This document shows positions 11,346-23,155 of a stretch of 64,000 nt of DNA, one piece after another (the first letter of the stretch is position 1; the number at the start of each line of letters is the position of its first letter). Origin of the DNA: Dichetophora obliterata (Eukaryota; Arthropoda; Insecta; Diptera; Sciomyzidae); contig OY986436.1 of NCBI GenBank assembly GCA_963920525.1, forward strand, positions 80,445,630 to 80,509,629, read 5' to 3'. A program made the translations under genes and the position numbers. The notes under the pieces were generated by a model. It was not told where the DNA came from. It searched no databases and was given only the letters and a program-made list of their open reading frames with translations.

Positions 11346-11881
11346 TTATGCTTAAATTAGTTAAAGTGCGTTAGGAAACAGACCTGGGGCCTTAGAGCCC
11401 GAACAGAATCAAAGCGCTTGTCGGGTGGCGGGCCTCTATCGGCGAAATCCGCTAAAAACACGTCCAGAATAGGAGCGGTTGTCGGTTTCCGAATCACGGT
11501 TCCATTTCATATTGCGAATGATATGCCCATATTACACGATGCTAGCTTGCTTGCTTGGCGTGCACATGGCCTTGCAATATGGTTGTTGTTGTATTCTCCA
11601 AAATTTTTGACTGGTTCGTTCGCATTGGAAGCAACAATAAAATTATCTGCTCGCCGAGCAAACGAGCATCATGTAATGTGAGCAATACCATGGTATAAGG
11701 ATAGAGGTAGTTGCTCTCATTCCATACTGCCATGTCTGTCAAATTCAGCTGTGTGGCGAATGGAAACAGAACAAAAGAAATAAAAAGTTTTGCTTCGTTT
11801 CGACATTTCCGGCAGTATGCTCTCATCTGGTACATCTACCTGTATTCTTCTACCATGGGCAATACAAATTATTTTATATTA

Positions 11882-12646
11882 ATGGTATTCATTAAAATTT
11901 GTTAAGTCCTGCTAAACTGCTAAATTGTTAAAGTTAGCAGCTGTTGATGTGAACGTACCTGCTAAGACATTTTACAATCAAGAGCTAAACTGATATGTCA
12001 AAATCAGCTGGAAGACTTCTAAAGCCTAAAATTTAAAAAACCGAATTATTACAAAATCAAACGACGGCGTTTATTTGCACTTGGCTAATAAATAAATAAT
12101 AAAGCTTAATTAAATAGAAATATAACTTTCTTACTTCAACCATTTATAAATAAATAAATTGCAAATATTTTGCAAAAATTGTTTCCAAATGTTAATTTGA
12201 CAACTTTCAATGTAGCAATAGATCTGTGGTTTTAATAACTCGTGTAACCAGTACTCAGTAGCCAAAAATTTTTTTTAATTTTTATATTACAGTGCGTTGA
12301 CACTTTTGATACATTTGCTACTCAGAAACTTTGAAATGTCTTAAATCTCTACCAACATCTTTACAAAAATTTTGTTTTTCTATTAAAAAAGGGAAGTTTT
12401 TAGACTTTGAAGCTGCAAATCATAAATAATTTGGTACTTGTTAAAACTCATTCACAAAACGATTCATCACTTCACTCAATAACTTTGACGTTTCAGACTT
12501 AACAAATGGTATCTGCTAAACAAAAACACGGTGCTGAGCTTGTTAACTTTTACTTAAGTCTTTTCCCAAACAAAATTTTGACAGGAGTTAACAAATTTCT
12601 TAAGTTTAGCAAGTTAGCAGGGCTTAACAAATGTAGTGAATACCAT
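11882..12646. mobile_element. MITE with GGTATTCA ends, about 765 bp
   Basis: The left end (AATGGTATTCATTAAAATTT) and the right end ending near 12646 are reverse complements, with mismatches, over roughly 40 bases. Both subterminal regions contain GTTAAG(T/C)CCTGCTAA. The interior is noncoding; the small open frame at 12506 lies partly in the inverted repeat. Confidence 0.6.
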
Positions 12647-12777
12647 TATTATGCTTTGAATTCACATGAATGCAACACAGGCATAAAAACAGAATTTCAG
12701 ATCATAGGAAAACTAAGAAAATAACACTGAACGTACCCAATATTTAACAAAAATATGGCAACATTTAAGTCACTCAG

Positions 12778-13024
12778 GGCCAATTTTTCAGTGAGTTTAA
12801 ACTGTAGTCAAATTAAACCGAGCTTAACTCACCAAACTTTGACGTTTAAACTCGGTTTAATTAGATATTTTAGCATTCGTTGAAGTTAGATTGACTTAAA
12901 TTATCACTTAATATGTTTATTTTTTGCCTAAACATGGTTTTAAAGTCCAATTTTGGTGAGTTAAGCTCGGTGTAATTTGACTAAGAGTTTAAACTCGCAT
13001 AGCCGTCAGAGAAAAATTAGAATG
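12778..13024. mobile_element. MITE with GAGTTTAAAC subterminal repeats, about 247 bp
   Basis: The segment 12796-12843 (ending CTTAACTCACCAAA) is reverse-complemented at 12952-12998. The outer ends carry related AATTTTTC motifs. No coding content. Confidence 0.6.
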
Positions 13025-13153
13025 GATTTTTTTCTGGCGTTTTCGTCGCGCATTTTTACGGCAGTTTCATTTTTGGCGGCTCCATATATTTTCATGTATT
13101 TTGTTGCACAGCGAATACGACAACCGCTTTGATTCTGTTCTAGTTCTTACTTT

Positions 13154-13372
13154 GTAATGCGATTCGAAAACAAAATCACACCATGTAATTACATGAATTA
13201 AATTACTAAATGGAAGTAGATTTTACCTCTGCTTTAAAATGCGTTTTTGTCTGCATCAAACTAATCATCGAATTGCATCAAACTAATCAAAAATTTATCA
13301 AAAAAAAAAAAACATGTAAACACATGGTGTGATTTCGTCTTCGAACTTCATTTGCTTTTCGAATCGAATTAC
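13154..13372. mobile_element. Foldback repeat, 219 bp
   Basis: The left arm (GTAATGCGATTCGAAAAC at 13154, then AAATCACACCATGT) reappears in reverse complement ending at 13372, with a short insertion in one arm. The element is AT-rich, noncoding, and lies just downstream (in gene orientation) of the Hrb27C exon, within the presumed intron. Confidence 0.6.
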
Positions 13373-13627
13373 GGATTAAGGACCCTGATGTCAATTCGCC
13401 ATCTACTGACTTATTTCATTTTGAATGGAGCTAAAGCATAACATTAAAATATAATTTAGCAATGATAGAAAACCAACACCAGCCTCGTCTTGAAGTAAAT
13501 TTGTTTTGGAAACTTTGCTACTCAAAAGTTCCATCTGCTCTCACAAGTGACGTTTGTTCCATTTTGCTTTTTGAGTGGTCAAAAAAATCATATGTAAAAA
13601 ATAAATAATATACGTGTTATGACAAAC

Positions 13628-14122
13628 CTGTTTTCCATTAAGATTAATGTAGCGCTCATTGGTTACATGTTCCACTGAAGATTCCTCCTCGAAGGACAAG
13701 AAACCGAAACCACGCGACTTCTTTTTCTCCTGGTCATACATAATGACAACTTCGGTAACTTTCCCGTAGCGTCCAAAGAAGGTACGCAAATCCGTCTCAG
13801 TAACATTAGATGGAAGACCGCCAAGGAATACCTTGTAGCCGCCACCTTTCTTGGGTTTTTGCAATGTACGCGGATTACAAGGCTTTGGGTCAATTGTACG
13901 ACCATCCAAGGTGTGTGGACCACTCTGAAGTACATGATTAACGTTCGCCGGATCAGCAAAGGTGACAAAGCCAAAACCACGTGATCTACCACTCTCATTG
14001 TTTTTCATCACTACGCAATCGATGATCTCTCCGAATCTGCAGAAATAGCGCGAAAGATTCTCCTGGGTTGTTTCCCATGAAAGACCTCCAACAAACAGTT
14101 TGCCTCTCTCGTCTTCTTCCAT
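13628..14122 (-). CDS. Hrb27C: Hrb27C (hrp48) hnRNP, 5' coding exon with both RRMs
   Basis: This exon encodes 165 residues from the ATG at 14122. RRM1 spans about residues 7-85, with RNP2 at KLFVGG (8-13) and RNP1 at RGFGFVTF (48-55). A basic linker (PRTLQKPKKGGG) follows. RRM2 spans about 96-165, with RNP2 KVFLGG and RNP1 RGFGFLSF (137-144). From knowledge of the family it is almost identical to Drosophila Hrb27C, an hnRNP A/B-type nuclear and cytoplasmic protein acting in alternative splicing and in localised mRNA translation. The exon ends after NLNGKQ at a donor (GTTTGT, 13627-13622), a phase-0 junction expected to continue with a Val codon. The frame reads through to 13541 before a stop, but that is intron. 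The Gly- and Gln-rich C-terminus was not found, so later exons lie to the left of the window. The frame is open upstream of the ATG to 14236, but the MEEDERGK start matches the family. Confidence 0.93.
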
Positions 14123-14214
14123 AATTTTCTGCGGACTCTTCTTAATTGACGTAATTGTGATTAGTTTAACAAGGTTTTTTTTGCGCTCGAGTCCACAAAA
14201 GTCCGATTTATCTG
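14123..14214 (-). other. Probable 5' UTR part of the Hrb27C exon with acceptor site
   Basis: Upstream of the ATG the minus strand carries a pyrimidine-containing tract ending CCGCTTCAG at about 14212, a plausible splice acceptor for a 5'-UTR intron. The position is inferred from motif only; upstream exons and the promoter are not identified in the window. Confidence 0.35.
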
Positions 14215-14920
14215 AAGCGGTGTGTAGGTTAAGCAAATATGTTGTGAATTTTATTTAAGTTTACAATTTTTTAGAAAGCTCCGATGCCAACTTCTGCCAC
14301 TTTTTGAAGAAAACCAAAGCCGACGAAGACACGTAACTTTCTAATTATAAATAATATAGGTAGATTATAGTTAGTTAAGTATATATTAATATATACACAA
14401 ATGTATGTGCCTTGGTTTTCGTAATGACGATGTCAGACTGTCTTCTTACACTAGAAATAATTAAATAAAAAAACGCCGGTCACTAAACCATGGTGCGAAG
14501 AAACGACATATCACTCAAAAATAGTACACATACGCATGCACAAAAGCGAAACCAATGCTAGTTCGCTCATACTTATGATGTCAGCGCTGTATAAAACTAG
14601 CTATCCCACTCGAGCATTTAAAAGACAGAGATAGAGTGTGTCACTGTGGTGAAAAACAAAATTCAAGAAAACGCGGTATACCGTAAAGGTATATTAATAG
14701 AACTGTTCGCGTAGTCGAATGCAAACGAAATATTTCAAAAGTTTTTACTAGAAAGTGCTTGAAAAGCGATCGTTTACTGAGAGAGTTTTGTAATAGAGAG
14801 GAAATTACATTTTCTCTCCGTTCAAGTCTTTTCAAGTTTTTACAAGAAGAATTTCATGTTGTAAAAAGATGAAAACTGTCAAATGGTAGATGTGTGTGTG
14901 CAGCTGCTTGCTGAGTTTTT
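14215..14920. other. No gene recognised upstream of Hrb27C exon
   Basis: Contains a short AT-rich palindromic stretch near 14390 and an 11-base CTGTTCGCGTA at about 14702 that recurs inverted near 15507, perhaps ends of an older element that hosts the 14924-15368 MITE. No promoter can be supported. Confidence 0.4.
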
Positions 14921-14923
14921 TTA

Positions 14924-15368
14924 CTGTGAAACCTAAACAAGAGCGTTGAGCGGCGCGTTGCTAGCCGCTTGGCGTTAACGCTGAATTGTCATCTCTAAAT
15001 AAGAACGGCGGATTATGTCAAATGTTGTCAATAAGTGTTTGGTATCTAGTAAATAAATTTCACTTATATTCTGTAATTAGTACAAAATTAAATTAAATAC
15101 AATCTAATTTAAATTATTAATTAATTTCTTACCTCCATTTGTGCAAGTAAATATTTATCGTCAACATATTTCAATATTTTTCACAGAAACGACAAATTTT
15201 TCTTTGTTTTCTGTATCAAACTTCACTTCCTAACGCTCTGTCAAAATTAGATTTTCCAACCGCTCAGCGTTGCCGTCGCGTTATTATGGTTTGTTTCATA
15301 CAATTTATATGAGCATGACGATTTTGTGACAGGTAAACAACGCTGCCGCTCTTGTTTAGGTTTCACAG
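14924..15368. mobile_element. PIF/Harbinger-like MITE, 445 bp, TTA target duplication
   Basis: The left end (CTGTGAAACCTAAACAAGAG) is perfectly reverse-complemented at the right end over about 22 bases. The element is flanked by TTA at 14921-14923 and 15369-15371. The subterminal regions are GC-rich (GCGTTGAGCGGCG, GCTGCCGCTC); the middle is AT-rich. No coding sequence. The TTA duplication supports PIF/Harbinger mobilisation. Confidence 0.8.
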
Positions 15369-15545
15369 TTAGATTTTCTTGGACGTATTTAACATTTTTC
15401 ATTATTTTACCAGAAAAGCGTATGTTTACTTTTTAAAGTTAAAGTTAATTCTCTCTAACTTTTATTACTTTTGACGTTTTTCATTTTTTTTTACAAGAAA
15501 AGTACGCGAACAGACCTAGAACTAACAACAAAGTATACTTTTCTA

Positions 15546-15788
15546 TATCGTCACATGAAATCAAAAAGCAGCAAGTTACCAAAAATTCAAAATCGACGTT
15601 TAATTATGATGCACCTTATCAAAAAACTTGTTTTTTCAAAATTTTACACTCCAACTAAAAACGACGTTTTATATTAATATAAAAAAACTATAAGAAAAAA
15701 CTTTATAAAAAAATCTTTAGAAAGTTTTTGCTTCTCCCGTAAAATTTTTCAGATGTAACTTACGGCTTTTTGATTTCATATGACGATA
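15546..15788. repeat. Inverted repeat, about 30-bp arms
   Basis: A segment starting TATCGTCACATGAAATCA at 15546 recurs inverted at about 15762-15788 with few changes. The loop is AT-rich. It may be a MITE remnant. Confidence 0.55.
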
Positions 15789-15837
15789 AATATGCATAAA
15801 GGCCCAAACATAATAGGTTCGAGCTGTCTACAGCTAT

Positions 15838-16603
15838 GAAATATTTATTTATTTTATTTTTATTCATTCAGTTGTAACACAAAAGCCTTATTGGCCAATT
15901 ATTATATTAGAAGTCATCTCAATAACAAAACATGCATTCACCTAAAATGTTCGATTTCCCTATCACATATATAAACACATAAGACAACTATCAACTTATG
16001 TCAAATCCCGATTAAAGACAATAAAGTCATTAGATATTAATTTCAAAGTGATCCAAAAGGTTGCTCTTAAATGCGTTTAAGGTTCTCGAAAAAGTACGCA
16101 TTGAATTGGGCAGCCTGCTCCAACTACGAGCTGTGCGAAGTAGAAGAGAAATTTTCGTATATTATAAGAAAAGGTACCTGAAAAGACTTCTACACAATAA
16201 GTGACACTTGACATGAGAAGAGCATGCCGATTTTATATTTAACATTTAATGCTAAGAACAAATTAGTACTGTATAGCTTTCTTAGAGTGGATCCAATATT
16301 GGAGCTTAATGAATTAATATGGCAGTCAAAGTTTAATTGGTTATCAATGATAATACCAAGACATTTTATTTTTGTAACAAATTGGATCTGCTGATTACTT
16401 ATAAGAATATCTGAAGAGGCAATTAAGTGGGTTAAACTGAATGCACTGTGTTTTGTTTGAATTTATGATCAGGTAGTTTTCCGATGTCCAAGAAGAGATG
16501 AGAGAAAGGTTGAAGTTGATTGTAGATTCAAGCACATCAGAAAACTGAACCTCACCAGTCAATAACAGTTTAATGTCACCAGCAAAGATGAACGGTTTAC
16601 ATC
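15838..16603 (-). pseudogene. LINE relic, 3' half (reverse transcriptase palm to 3' UTR)
   Basis: Reading the minus strand from 16603 gives PFIFAGDIKLLL, the catalytic box with YADD changed to FAGD. It continues through an SSWTSENYLIINSNKTQ block to CLGIIIDNQLNFDCH, the usual motif after the palm in Jockey-clade reverse transcriptases. The thumb follows with stops, ending in an AT-rich 3' tail near 15838. The upstream half of the same relic is at about 18040-18970; the two were separated by the MITE cluster at 16603-17960. FAGD instead of YADD and many stops make it non-functional. Confidence 0.65.
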
Positions 16604-17091
16604 AGTGTCGGGCACATTTTAATTTCCCAAACACACGTGTTTGGAAACAAAATGCTGCTTGAGCGACGTCGACACATGTACACTATAAGCTACTTCGTGT
16701 GGCTTTCAGTCGTGTGCGTTCGGCTGTTGCTTTGTTTCGATTTTTGCTAAGCAAATCAAGTCAGTTGATGTTGAGCACTTGCTGTAGTTAGGTCTGGCTG
16801 AGCAATTTTACAAATGCACAAATAAAAATTATGCCTGAAGAAAATGATTTGTATTTGTAACATGCTGTCAAAAACGCAATTTACGCAAGAGAAGTTGACA
16901 AGCATTAAATTCGCTCCCATTAGCTTTCACATATTTAATAAAATTGCGCCACCGAGTAGACGGACGCAAAACACATCTGCATCGATGAACTTCCAGCTTA
17001 AAACTGACGAACGCCAAGTTGCTCTTCGTTTTTCTCTACTTCACACACAAGCAAAGAACATGGTAATATGTGTGTGCCCATCACTGATGTT
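16603..17091. mobile_element. MITE with CATCAGTG...GGGCAC ends
   Basis: The left end at about 16603 (TACATCAGTGTCGGGCAC) matches the reverse complement of the right end (GTGCCCATCACTGATGTTA, near 17074-17091). It lies inside the palm region of a LINE relic. The interior has one 85-codon open frame (16844-17101) with no recognisable domain; part of it lies in the terminal repeat, so I do not call it a gene. Confidence 0.55.
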
Positions 17092-17946
17092 ACACGTATA
17101 ATAATTACTGTATTTTACAGTAATTTTGAGCCCTGTACAGACAAAGAGTAATTAGTGAGTAAAGCAGTTATTATGAATTTGTACCCTAAAATTAACGTTT
17201 TGTACAGTAATTTTATTAAAATACACAAAAAGGATTTTTGCGAAAAAACATTTTTACCATCTATCTACCTTAACTTTTTATATTAATATTCCTTTAAAAT
17301 AGCAACATTGCGAAATTTCCTTAAAAAAGCAAGACTTCATCAAAATGTCTTTGTAAACTTTGAATGTTTTTGTGCCAACTTATAAAAAATCTTATCAAAC
17401 AACGCCAGAAAATGCAAATTTAACACCAAAAAATCATTAAATTAAATTTTTTATAAATCTAAAGAATATGTTCATAAATATACCATATAAAAACTTAAAA
17501 ATGAAATTACATGTGATTGAAATAATAAAACTATGTTAAAGACTTATCTATGTCTAAACCCATTGTGTAAAAAAACAAGGTGACATCGAATTTTAATAAT
17601 TGTTGTAAAAATCCAACACTTAATTTGTCTAACCATACAAAATCAACTTTTGTCTCGTTTCACTCATTCACAAGTCTGACAGCTTTAGCAAACGACGTCC
17701 ACGTCACTTACACCTTGATTTTTTACACCATGTTACAAACCTAATATGTAACTTTTTAAATTATAATTTGTTTTAATGCGTTGATTAATTTTTCATTATT
17801 GTTTTTTTACTTAACTTTTTATCTTTATTGAAATATTTTTGTTTTTGTAAGTATAAATAAAGGTTTTTTTATGAATACTTGCGTTTTTGTTTTATTTTTA
17901 AAGTACAGTAATTTTACGGTAAAATTTCCTGTATGGTACATCACTG
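17088..17946. mobile_element. Insertion of about 860 bp inside the terminal repeat of the preceding MITE
   Basis: The 13-base string GTGCCCATCACTG occurs at 17074-17086 and again at 17947-17959, on either side of this segment. Both edges contain an ATTACTGTA/TACAGTAAT-type motif (near 17108 and 17903) in opposite orientation. This suggests a second AT-rich element inserted into, or recombined with, the end of the first. No coding content. Confidence 0.45.
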
Positions 17947-18039
17947 GTGCCCATCACTGGTTTACTTGCATTCAAGTCAAATACACTTACAATGGCCGCA
18001 TTCTAGCCGAAAAAGTGCTCAAGTAGCGAAGTAGCATAA

Positions 18040-18970
18040 AATATTTTCGCTATATAAATTGTGACATCTCAAGGAACATGTTCTGTGAGAGCATACCATT
18101 CAGCCCGAAAGTTGTGGAACAGTTCTTTCCGCTGAATGCAGGCAATATCATTTATAAATAGCATGAAAAGCAGCGGACCAAGCACGGCCGCCTTGGGGCC
18201 TTGGGGCCTTGGGGCACACCAGATACAATGTCAATCAAACTAATTTTATTTGCATTGACGTTTTCTCTAATAGAGTCTGTTAAGCCAAGAAGTAGGGTTG
18301 AAGTGGAGTAACCTTTTCGAAAGCCCGATTAACTGTCGTCAATCAGAGAAAGACGGGCAGTATATTCTATTACTTGTTTTTTAATTATATTTTCAACAAC
18401 TTTAGATAGCGCAGGCAATATAATTGGCCTAAAATCTTCCACCGACCTTGAAACAGGGTTTTTTTCGGAATAGGTACAACCCTTGCCACCTTCCAAGCAT
18501 CTGGAAACTTAGAGATTGTAAGAATGTTATTAATGACAAATAATATATGATTTTGAATTTATGGAAGAATTAATTTTATGAATTTTATTGGAATATTATC
18601 ATTTCCGATAGCATTTGATTTAACACTCAAAATAGCTTTCAAAAGAACATCCTCGGAAATATTTTTAAAGAAAAAATTGTTCTCACCAACTTCAAAAATT
18701 TCAAAATCAAACTGGAAGACATTATTTGCAGTTTGATTATTACTAAAAACTGATTAAACGAATCGACATCGAATTCTTCGTTAGAATTATTAGAGTTAAG
18801 TTAGCAACTATTGCGCAGTTTATTCCAAATTTGCTTCGAGTTTAGCCCTTCAAAATATCGTGAACCAGAAAGTTTTTTTATAAGAATAGTAGACTCTATT
18901 CGTCTACTAAATTAACTTTTTAATTTTCTAGCCTAAATGCTTCAATTCACGTACATCTCATTTTCAACGC
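18040..18970 (-). pseudogene. LINE relic, 5' half (reverse transcriptase fingers and palm start)
   Basis: The minus strand gives KFPDAWKVARVVPIPKK near 18490, typical of the start of a Jockey-like reverse transcriptase. Further on comes DIVSGVPQG near 18220 and a block reading FINDIACIQRKELF near 18150. Sequence beyond 18500 is more decayed. In the SGVPQG region a 9-base unit is repeated three times (around 18190-18212), distorting the motif. The continuation with the catalytic box is at 16603-15838. It is a non-functional old copy. Confidence 0.65.
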
Positions 18971-19910
18971 CATTCAAATATGACACATTTCGATAATATT
19001 TTGACCAACATCGAAATATGACAGTTCAAGCAACATTTCCTTTCTCGCAATATTACCCAAAACATTTTTTGTGGAAACACAAAGTATATTAAAATTATTT
19101 ATTTTATTTTTTTCATTTATTCATTACAATTTTATATTTTAACGCTACATCGTATCAATTTGACAAATTATTCTAATTTCATAAAATTTATTTGATTAAT
19201 GGACAATCCGAAATATAGGCAAAATTGAAGATGAAGATGAACAACTCAAGTTTTGCATTTTTTTTTTAAATGATATGTATTAAAACCTTTTAAATCCAAT
19301 CCCGGCAAAATTTTTATAGTTATAGGGGTCCAAATTTGTAAAAAAAGGCCTAAAAACTTGATTTTTTTAATTTTTCTAAAAAGCTTATGTTTACATTAAA
19401 AATAAAATTATATCCAGAAGTATTGTAGACAACGAAGCCGGTGTTGGACTTTCTGAGGGTTGCAATTCCTCGCCTATTAAAAACAGAAAACTTAATACCA
19501 GTCCTTAAAATATAGAAGAATGTTTACTTCTTTTCTATTCCTTTTCAATATATTATCCGGAAAATTTAATTGCTTAGAATTTTCAAATTTGTTCCAACTT
19601 TATGTGGCACCAAGTAATTTGAAGCGCAATCGGATGTTTGTAGAATGTTGTCATAGGACCAATTTTGCAAATAACGAGGCTTTAGCAGGATGCATACAAT
19701 TATGCAACAGTTTCGCACATATTCTTCACTTCAATTATCCAGAAATTCAGTTTAGATTAAACTTATTTATTCTTTTTAATTAGTTTTTAAGATAGAGAAA
19801 TATGGTCTGCAAGATTGCAAATCGGTAGACGAAATAAATGAAAATATATTTGGACTTGCAGCTACATTTATATATATATTGTATATTGACAACAAATTGA
19901 AAATTTTTTA
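18971..19910. other. AT-rich stretch, nothing recognised
   Basis: No domain was found in the 87-codon open frame at 19520-19783. No repeats beyond simple A/T tracts. Confidence 0.5.
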
Positions 19911-20044
19911 AATATATATATCGTCGTTACAAAAGTGACTTGCGAAAGTAAAAAATTAAATTATTAATTTCTAATGAAAATTCTATTAAGAATTAAAAAA
20001 TAAATTTTTCATATTCGCAAGTTCATTTTTATAACGATATATAT
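19911..20044. repeat. Short palindromic MITE, about 134 bp
   Basis: The left arm (TATATATCGTCGTTACAAAA then GTGACTTGCGAA) is complementary to the right arm (TTCGCAAGTTCATTTTTATAACGATATATA) with small differences. It is bounded by TATATA on both sides, compatible with insertion at TA. Confidence 0.65.
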
Positions 20045-20100
20045 AAATGTTTACATTTGGAGCCAAGATTTATATTTCGTATTTCTTGTGCTCAAAGGCC

Positions 20101-20290
20101 TTTTATTTTTTTATTTTATTGATTCGTGTAATTCAAAAGCCACAAGGGCCAATAAAGCAAATTACAAGCAGATAAAGCGAGTAAGAAACTTAAAACTAAT
20201 AATAAAAAATTAATAACATTACATATAATTGAAAATTGAATATAGTTAATAAAATTTTTGTATAATCGATTCACAAATCGATTCGCCTTT
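20101..20290 (-). mobile_element. Probable LINE 3' tail remnant
   Basis: A T-rich tract followed by AATTCAAAAGCCACAAGGGC resembles the 3' end of the relic at about 15845-15905 (CACAAAAGCCTTATTGGCC). It probably marks the 3' end of another truncated minus-strand LINE with no coding part left. Confidence 0.35.
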
Positions 20291-22635
20291 TATTTTTTAA
20301 TATCTCATTTAAATATCACATTTCAACCTTTTAATAAGTAAGCATTTGTTAGAACTTTTTTCACATAAAAAAATTTGGCCGCTTTTATATGTTTGAAAAG
20401 GTAATTTTTTACAAATTTGAACTTTTCTAACTTCTAAACCCCTTGAGAGAAGCCTGAAATTCCAGAATGAACGGAATTGTACTTGGGTGTTAATACATAT
20501 GATTAAACAAAAATTGTAAAATTTGAGTTTCCGTTCATCTTCAATTGTTCCGAAATTTATATTAAATAGTACTAATATTTGAAAAAAATGCAATTGTTTG
20601 GTAGTGCGAATATAGTATAGCATCAATCTAAAATAAATACATGCATGAGTCTACTTGAAACAGTTTTCAAGACATTAACTCATTTAACAGCACTTTGCAA
20701 AGTCTTGCTTTTCGCAAACGAATCATAATCAGCCCGATTCCGAAACATTTTTCCCGGGGAATCGGAAAAGGGAGTTTTTATTTTTTTAGACAAAGTTCAG
20801 GAACATTTTGGAAATTTTTAATGGAAATTTGTTCATCAACCATCAATATTCACGAGTCTTAACAAAAAAAATCATACAGGATAGCTCTGATCAACAAAGC
20901 AAAGATGCACAAAGTGAAAAAATCTGAAAAGGCCTTAGATAATCAAAATATGACTTTGTAAAACGCAATAACAGGATGTAGCTATATTGAAAACAAAACA
21001 AAAATGGCTTATGAAGACAAACTTGACATCGTTTTACGATACAACTTATCACTGAATTTTTTTCTACCTAGCAATGTTACATAAAATATTTCAAAACACA
21101 TTTTGTGCTTGTCAGAATTTCTCTCTCAATTGAATGTCAGCAAATTAAATATATGACATCAATAAGTATATTTATTGTACAGCATTCTTCCTTCAACAAA
21201 GTCATCTTGACGATGTTTTTAGAAGACTAGCTCCCAAATGTGTTTGTTTTTAATTTTAATTCAGACAACTGGTATCCATATGAGATTATAAAAAATAACA
21301 CGATACATTTGTAAGAACATGAATCCTGCATGTTTACATTTAAGGATTTGATTTGTATCTTTTTAATTTTTAAAATATTTATTTACAGAAGGCCGTCTTT
21401 GCGGTACGTTTAAAGTGTTCAAATCTTGAAATACACACGCATATGCATAAAAACAAAATGGAAGCCTAAACTAGAAATCATCATATATGCCAAATATGTT
21501 GAAATTAAATTGTATGCTTCAGCACGTTTTTTCCCAAAATTATAGAAAATTAACCTTTAGCAAAATATTTTTAATTCTCACGTATTTCAAAGGTTAAATT
21601 TCTTTTAATAGTTTAAAATGTGAGACGTATTTAAGAAATTAGTTAAATTTGCTGCAAAGTGCGTTCAAAGTATTAAGGAAAATATTGCGAATTTATTTAG
21701 TCACTTCTACGCATTTCTTTAAAATTAAGAGTACTTTGTACAAACAGCTACACACAAACATAATTGGATATAAAAACTGACTATACATACATTAGATAGC
21801 AAATTGTATGTAGCCAGCCTCGATATACATAGGATTTTTTGTGTATATAAGATGAATTTTGAAGTCGTTTTCACTAAAATCTACGACAAAACTTTCTTTT
21901 TTGCATTATTGGAAAAGTTTTCATTTGGAGCGTATTTAATACGCTATAATGTACTGATTAATGTTACTCGATTTCCTAAGTGTTTGGATATGTCGCAATT
22001 ATTCGCTGGTCTAATTTTGCCGATCACCATTTTAAACTTACTAGGCCAGCCAGCCAAGAGAAAAATTTACCGAAGCACATTTAATTGCATAAATATGTAA
22101 TTCAAAATTGAAATTTTATAAGAAATTCATTCTCACCGTTTCCAAAAAGTGTTTATCTGAGAGTTTTTAAATTATTTCGCACTGCAAATTCACTAAATTT
22201 AAGTTTTTTCCTTAAAAAACTAGCTTATAAATAATTGTATGATTTGATGCATACGATATAACCTAACTTAACCATGATAAAATGATTTCGATAATGGTGA
22301 ATGGTGTGGTGGCGATACCAAGCATTGAAGCTACATTGTAAGGTGAGTAACGCATTTTCAGAGTTGAATATAATGGTTTTTTCATGACCAAAAGTACATT
22401 TTACCTGCTCTTGCTTGTTGGCATCGCGCCTAGATGAAAAGAAATGGAAAATAATTGCCACGTTTTACACAAAATATATTTTTCTTGAAGCTCACCACAG
22501 ATTTAACACAACAAGAACAAGCATTGGTATGTTCACGCATAGAAGTAAAATATAAGGAAGCGGTGTAGTTGAAGTGGAATGAAGTATTTTACAAACACAG
22601 TGAAGTTGACACAAACACAAAAACATTCAAACAGG
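20291..22635. other. 2.3 kb without recognised features
   Basis: Open frames at 20309-20626 (minus), 21804-22100 (plus) and 22225-22461 (minus) show no domain, no codon-usage contrast with their surroundings and no splice context that I trust. Nothing else stands out. Confidence 0.5.
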
Positions 22636-23155
22636 GCCGCATTCAATTATGTAGTAAATGAAGGCGTAAATTTTTTTTTATTTTTTAGATGTATGCTTAC
22701 TATGCAATTTTTATATACCACCGTTATATAATATGTTGCGTTACCAATTTTTTTACAGAGAAAAGCATTGCTAAAATAATGTAAAAGACATGAACTCAGA
22801 ATGAGACTGAAACAACAAAAGTTACTTTTAATGATTTTTTAAAAATTCATTTCAAAAAACTATTTTTTATAAACTATTTAATTGATATTAAAATAACACA
22901 AAAACTAAACAACTAAAATACATACCAAATTAAACTCTTTTAAAATAAATAGTTTTGTGTAGTTTTTTTCGAACTGTGGGCTTTTAATTAGTTTTTTTAT
23001 ATAAAAATACCTAGTTATAGCTTGTAACCTTAGGTTGCTAATCCACTTTAATTTCATGTCAAGTTTTCAAAGATATTGTAAACAAATAAATAACTAATAA
23101 AGCTTATCCCAATATAAAAAAAAAATTAAGGCCCTTGCCACCCTAAATAATGAAT
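22636..23155. mobile_element. Possible MITE with GCATTCA ends
   Basis: GGGCCGCATTCAATTATGTAG near 22636 is similar to the reverse complement of the sequence ending near 23155 (AATAATGAATGCGC). The match is short and imperfect; the interior is AT-rich and noncoding. Confidence 0.35.

Larger units (their letters stand above)
11400..13140. mobile_element. Possible inverted-repeat element with GAACAGAATCAAAGCG ends
   Basis: A roughly 24-base segment at about 11400-11424 (GAACAGAATCAAAGCG...TTGTCG) recurs in reverse complement at about 13116-13138. The interior holds two smaller MITEs (11882-12646 and 12778-13024). The inverted match is short and no target duplication is evident, so this boundary is tentative. 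Confidence 0.35.

Noticed and set aside
21804..22100. 98-codon plus-strand open frame
   Set aside because: Phe/Ile/Leu-rich translation without domain, signal or splice context, in DNA with the same composition as its surroundings; expected by chance.
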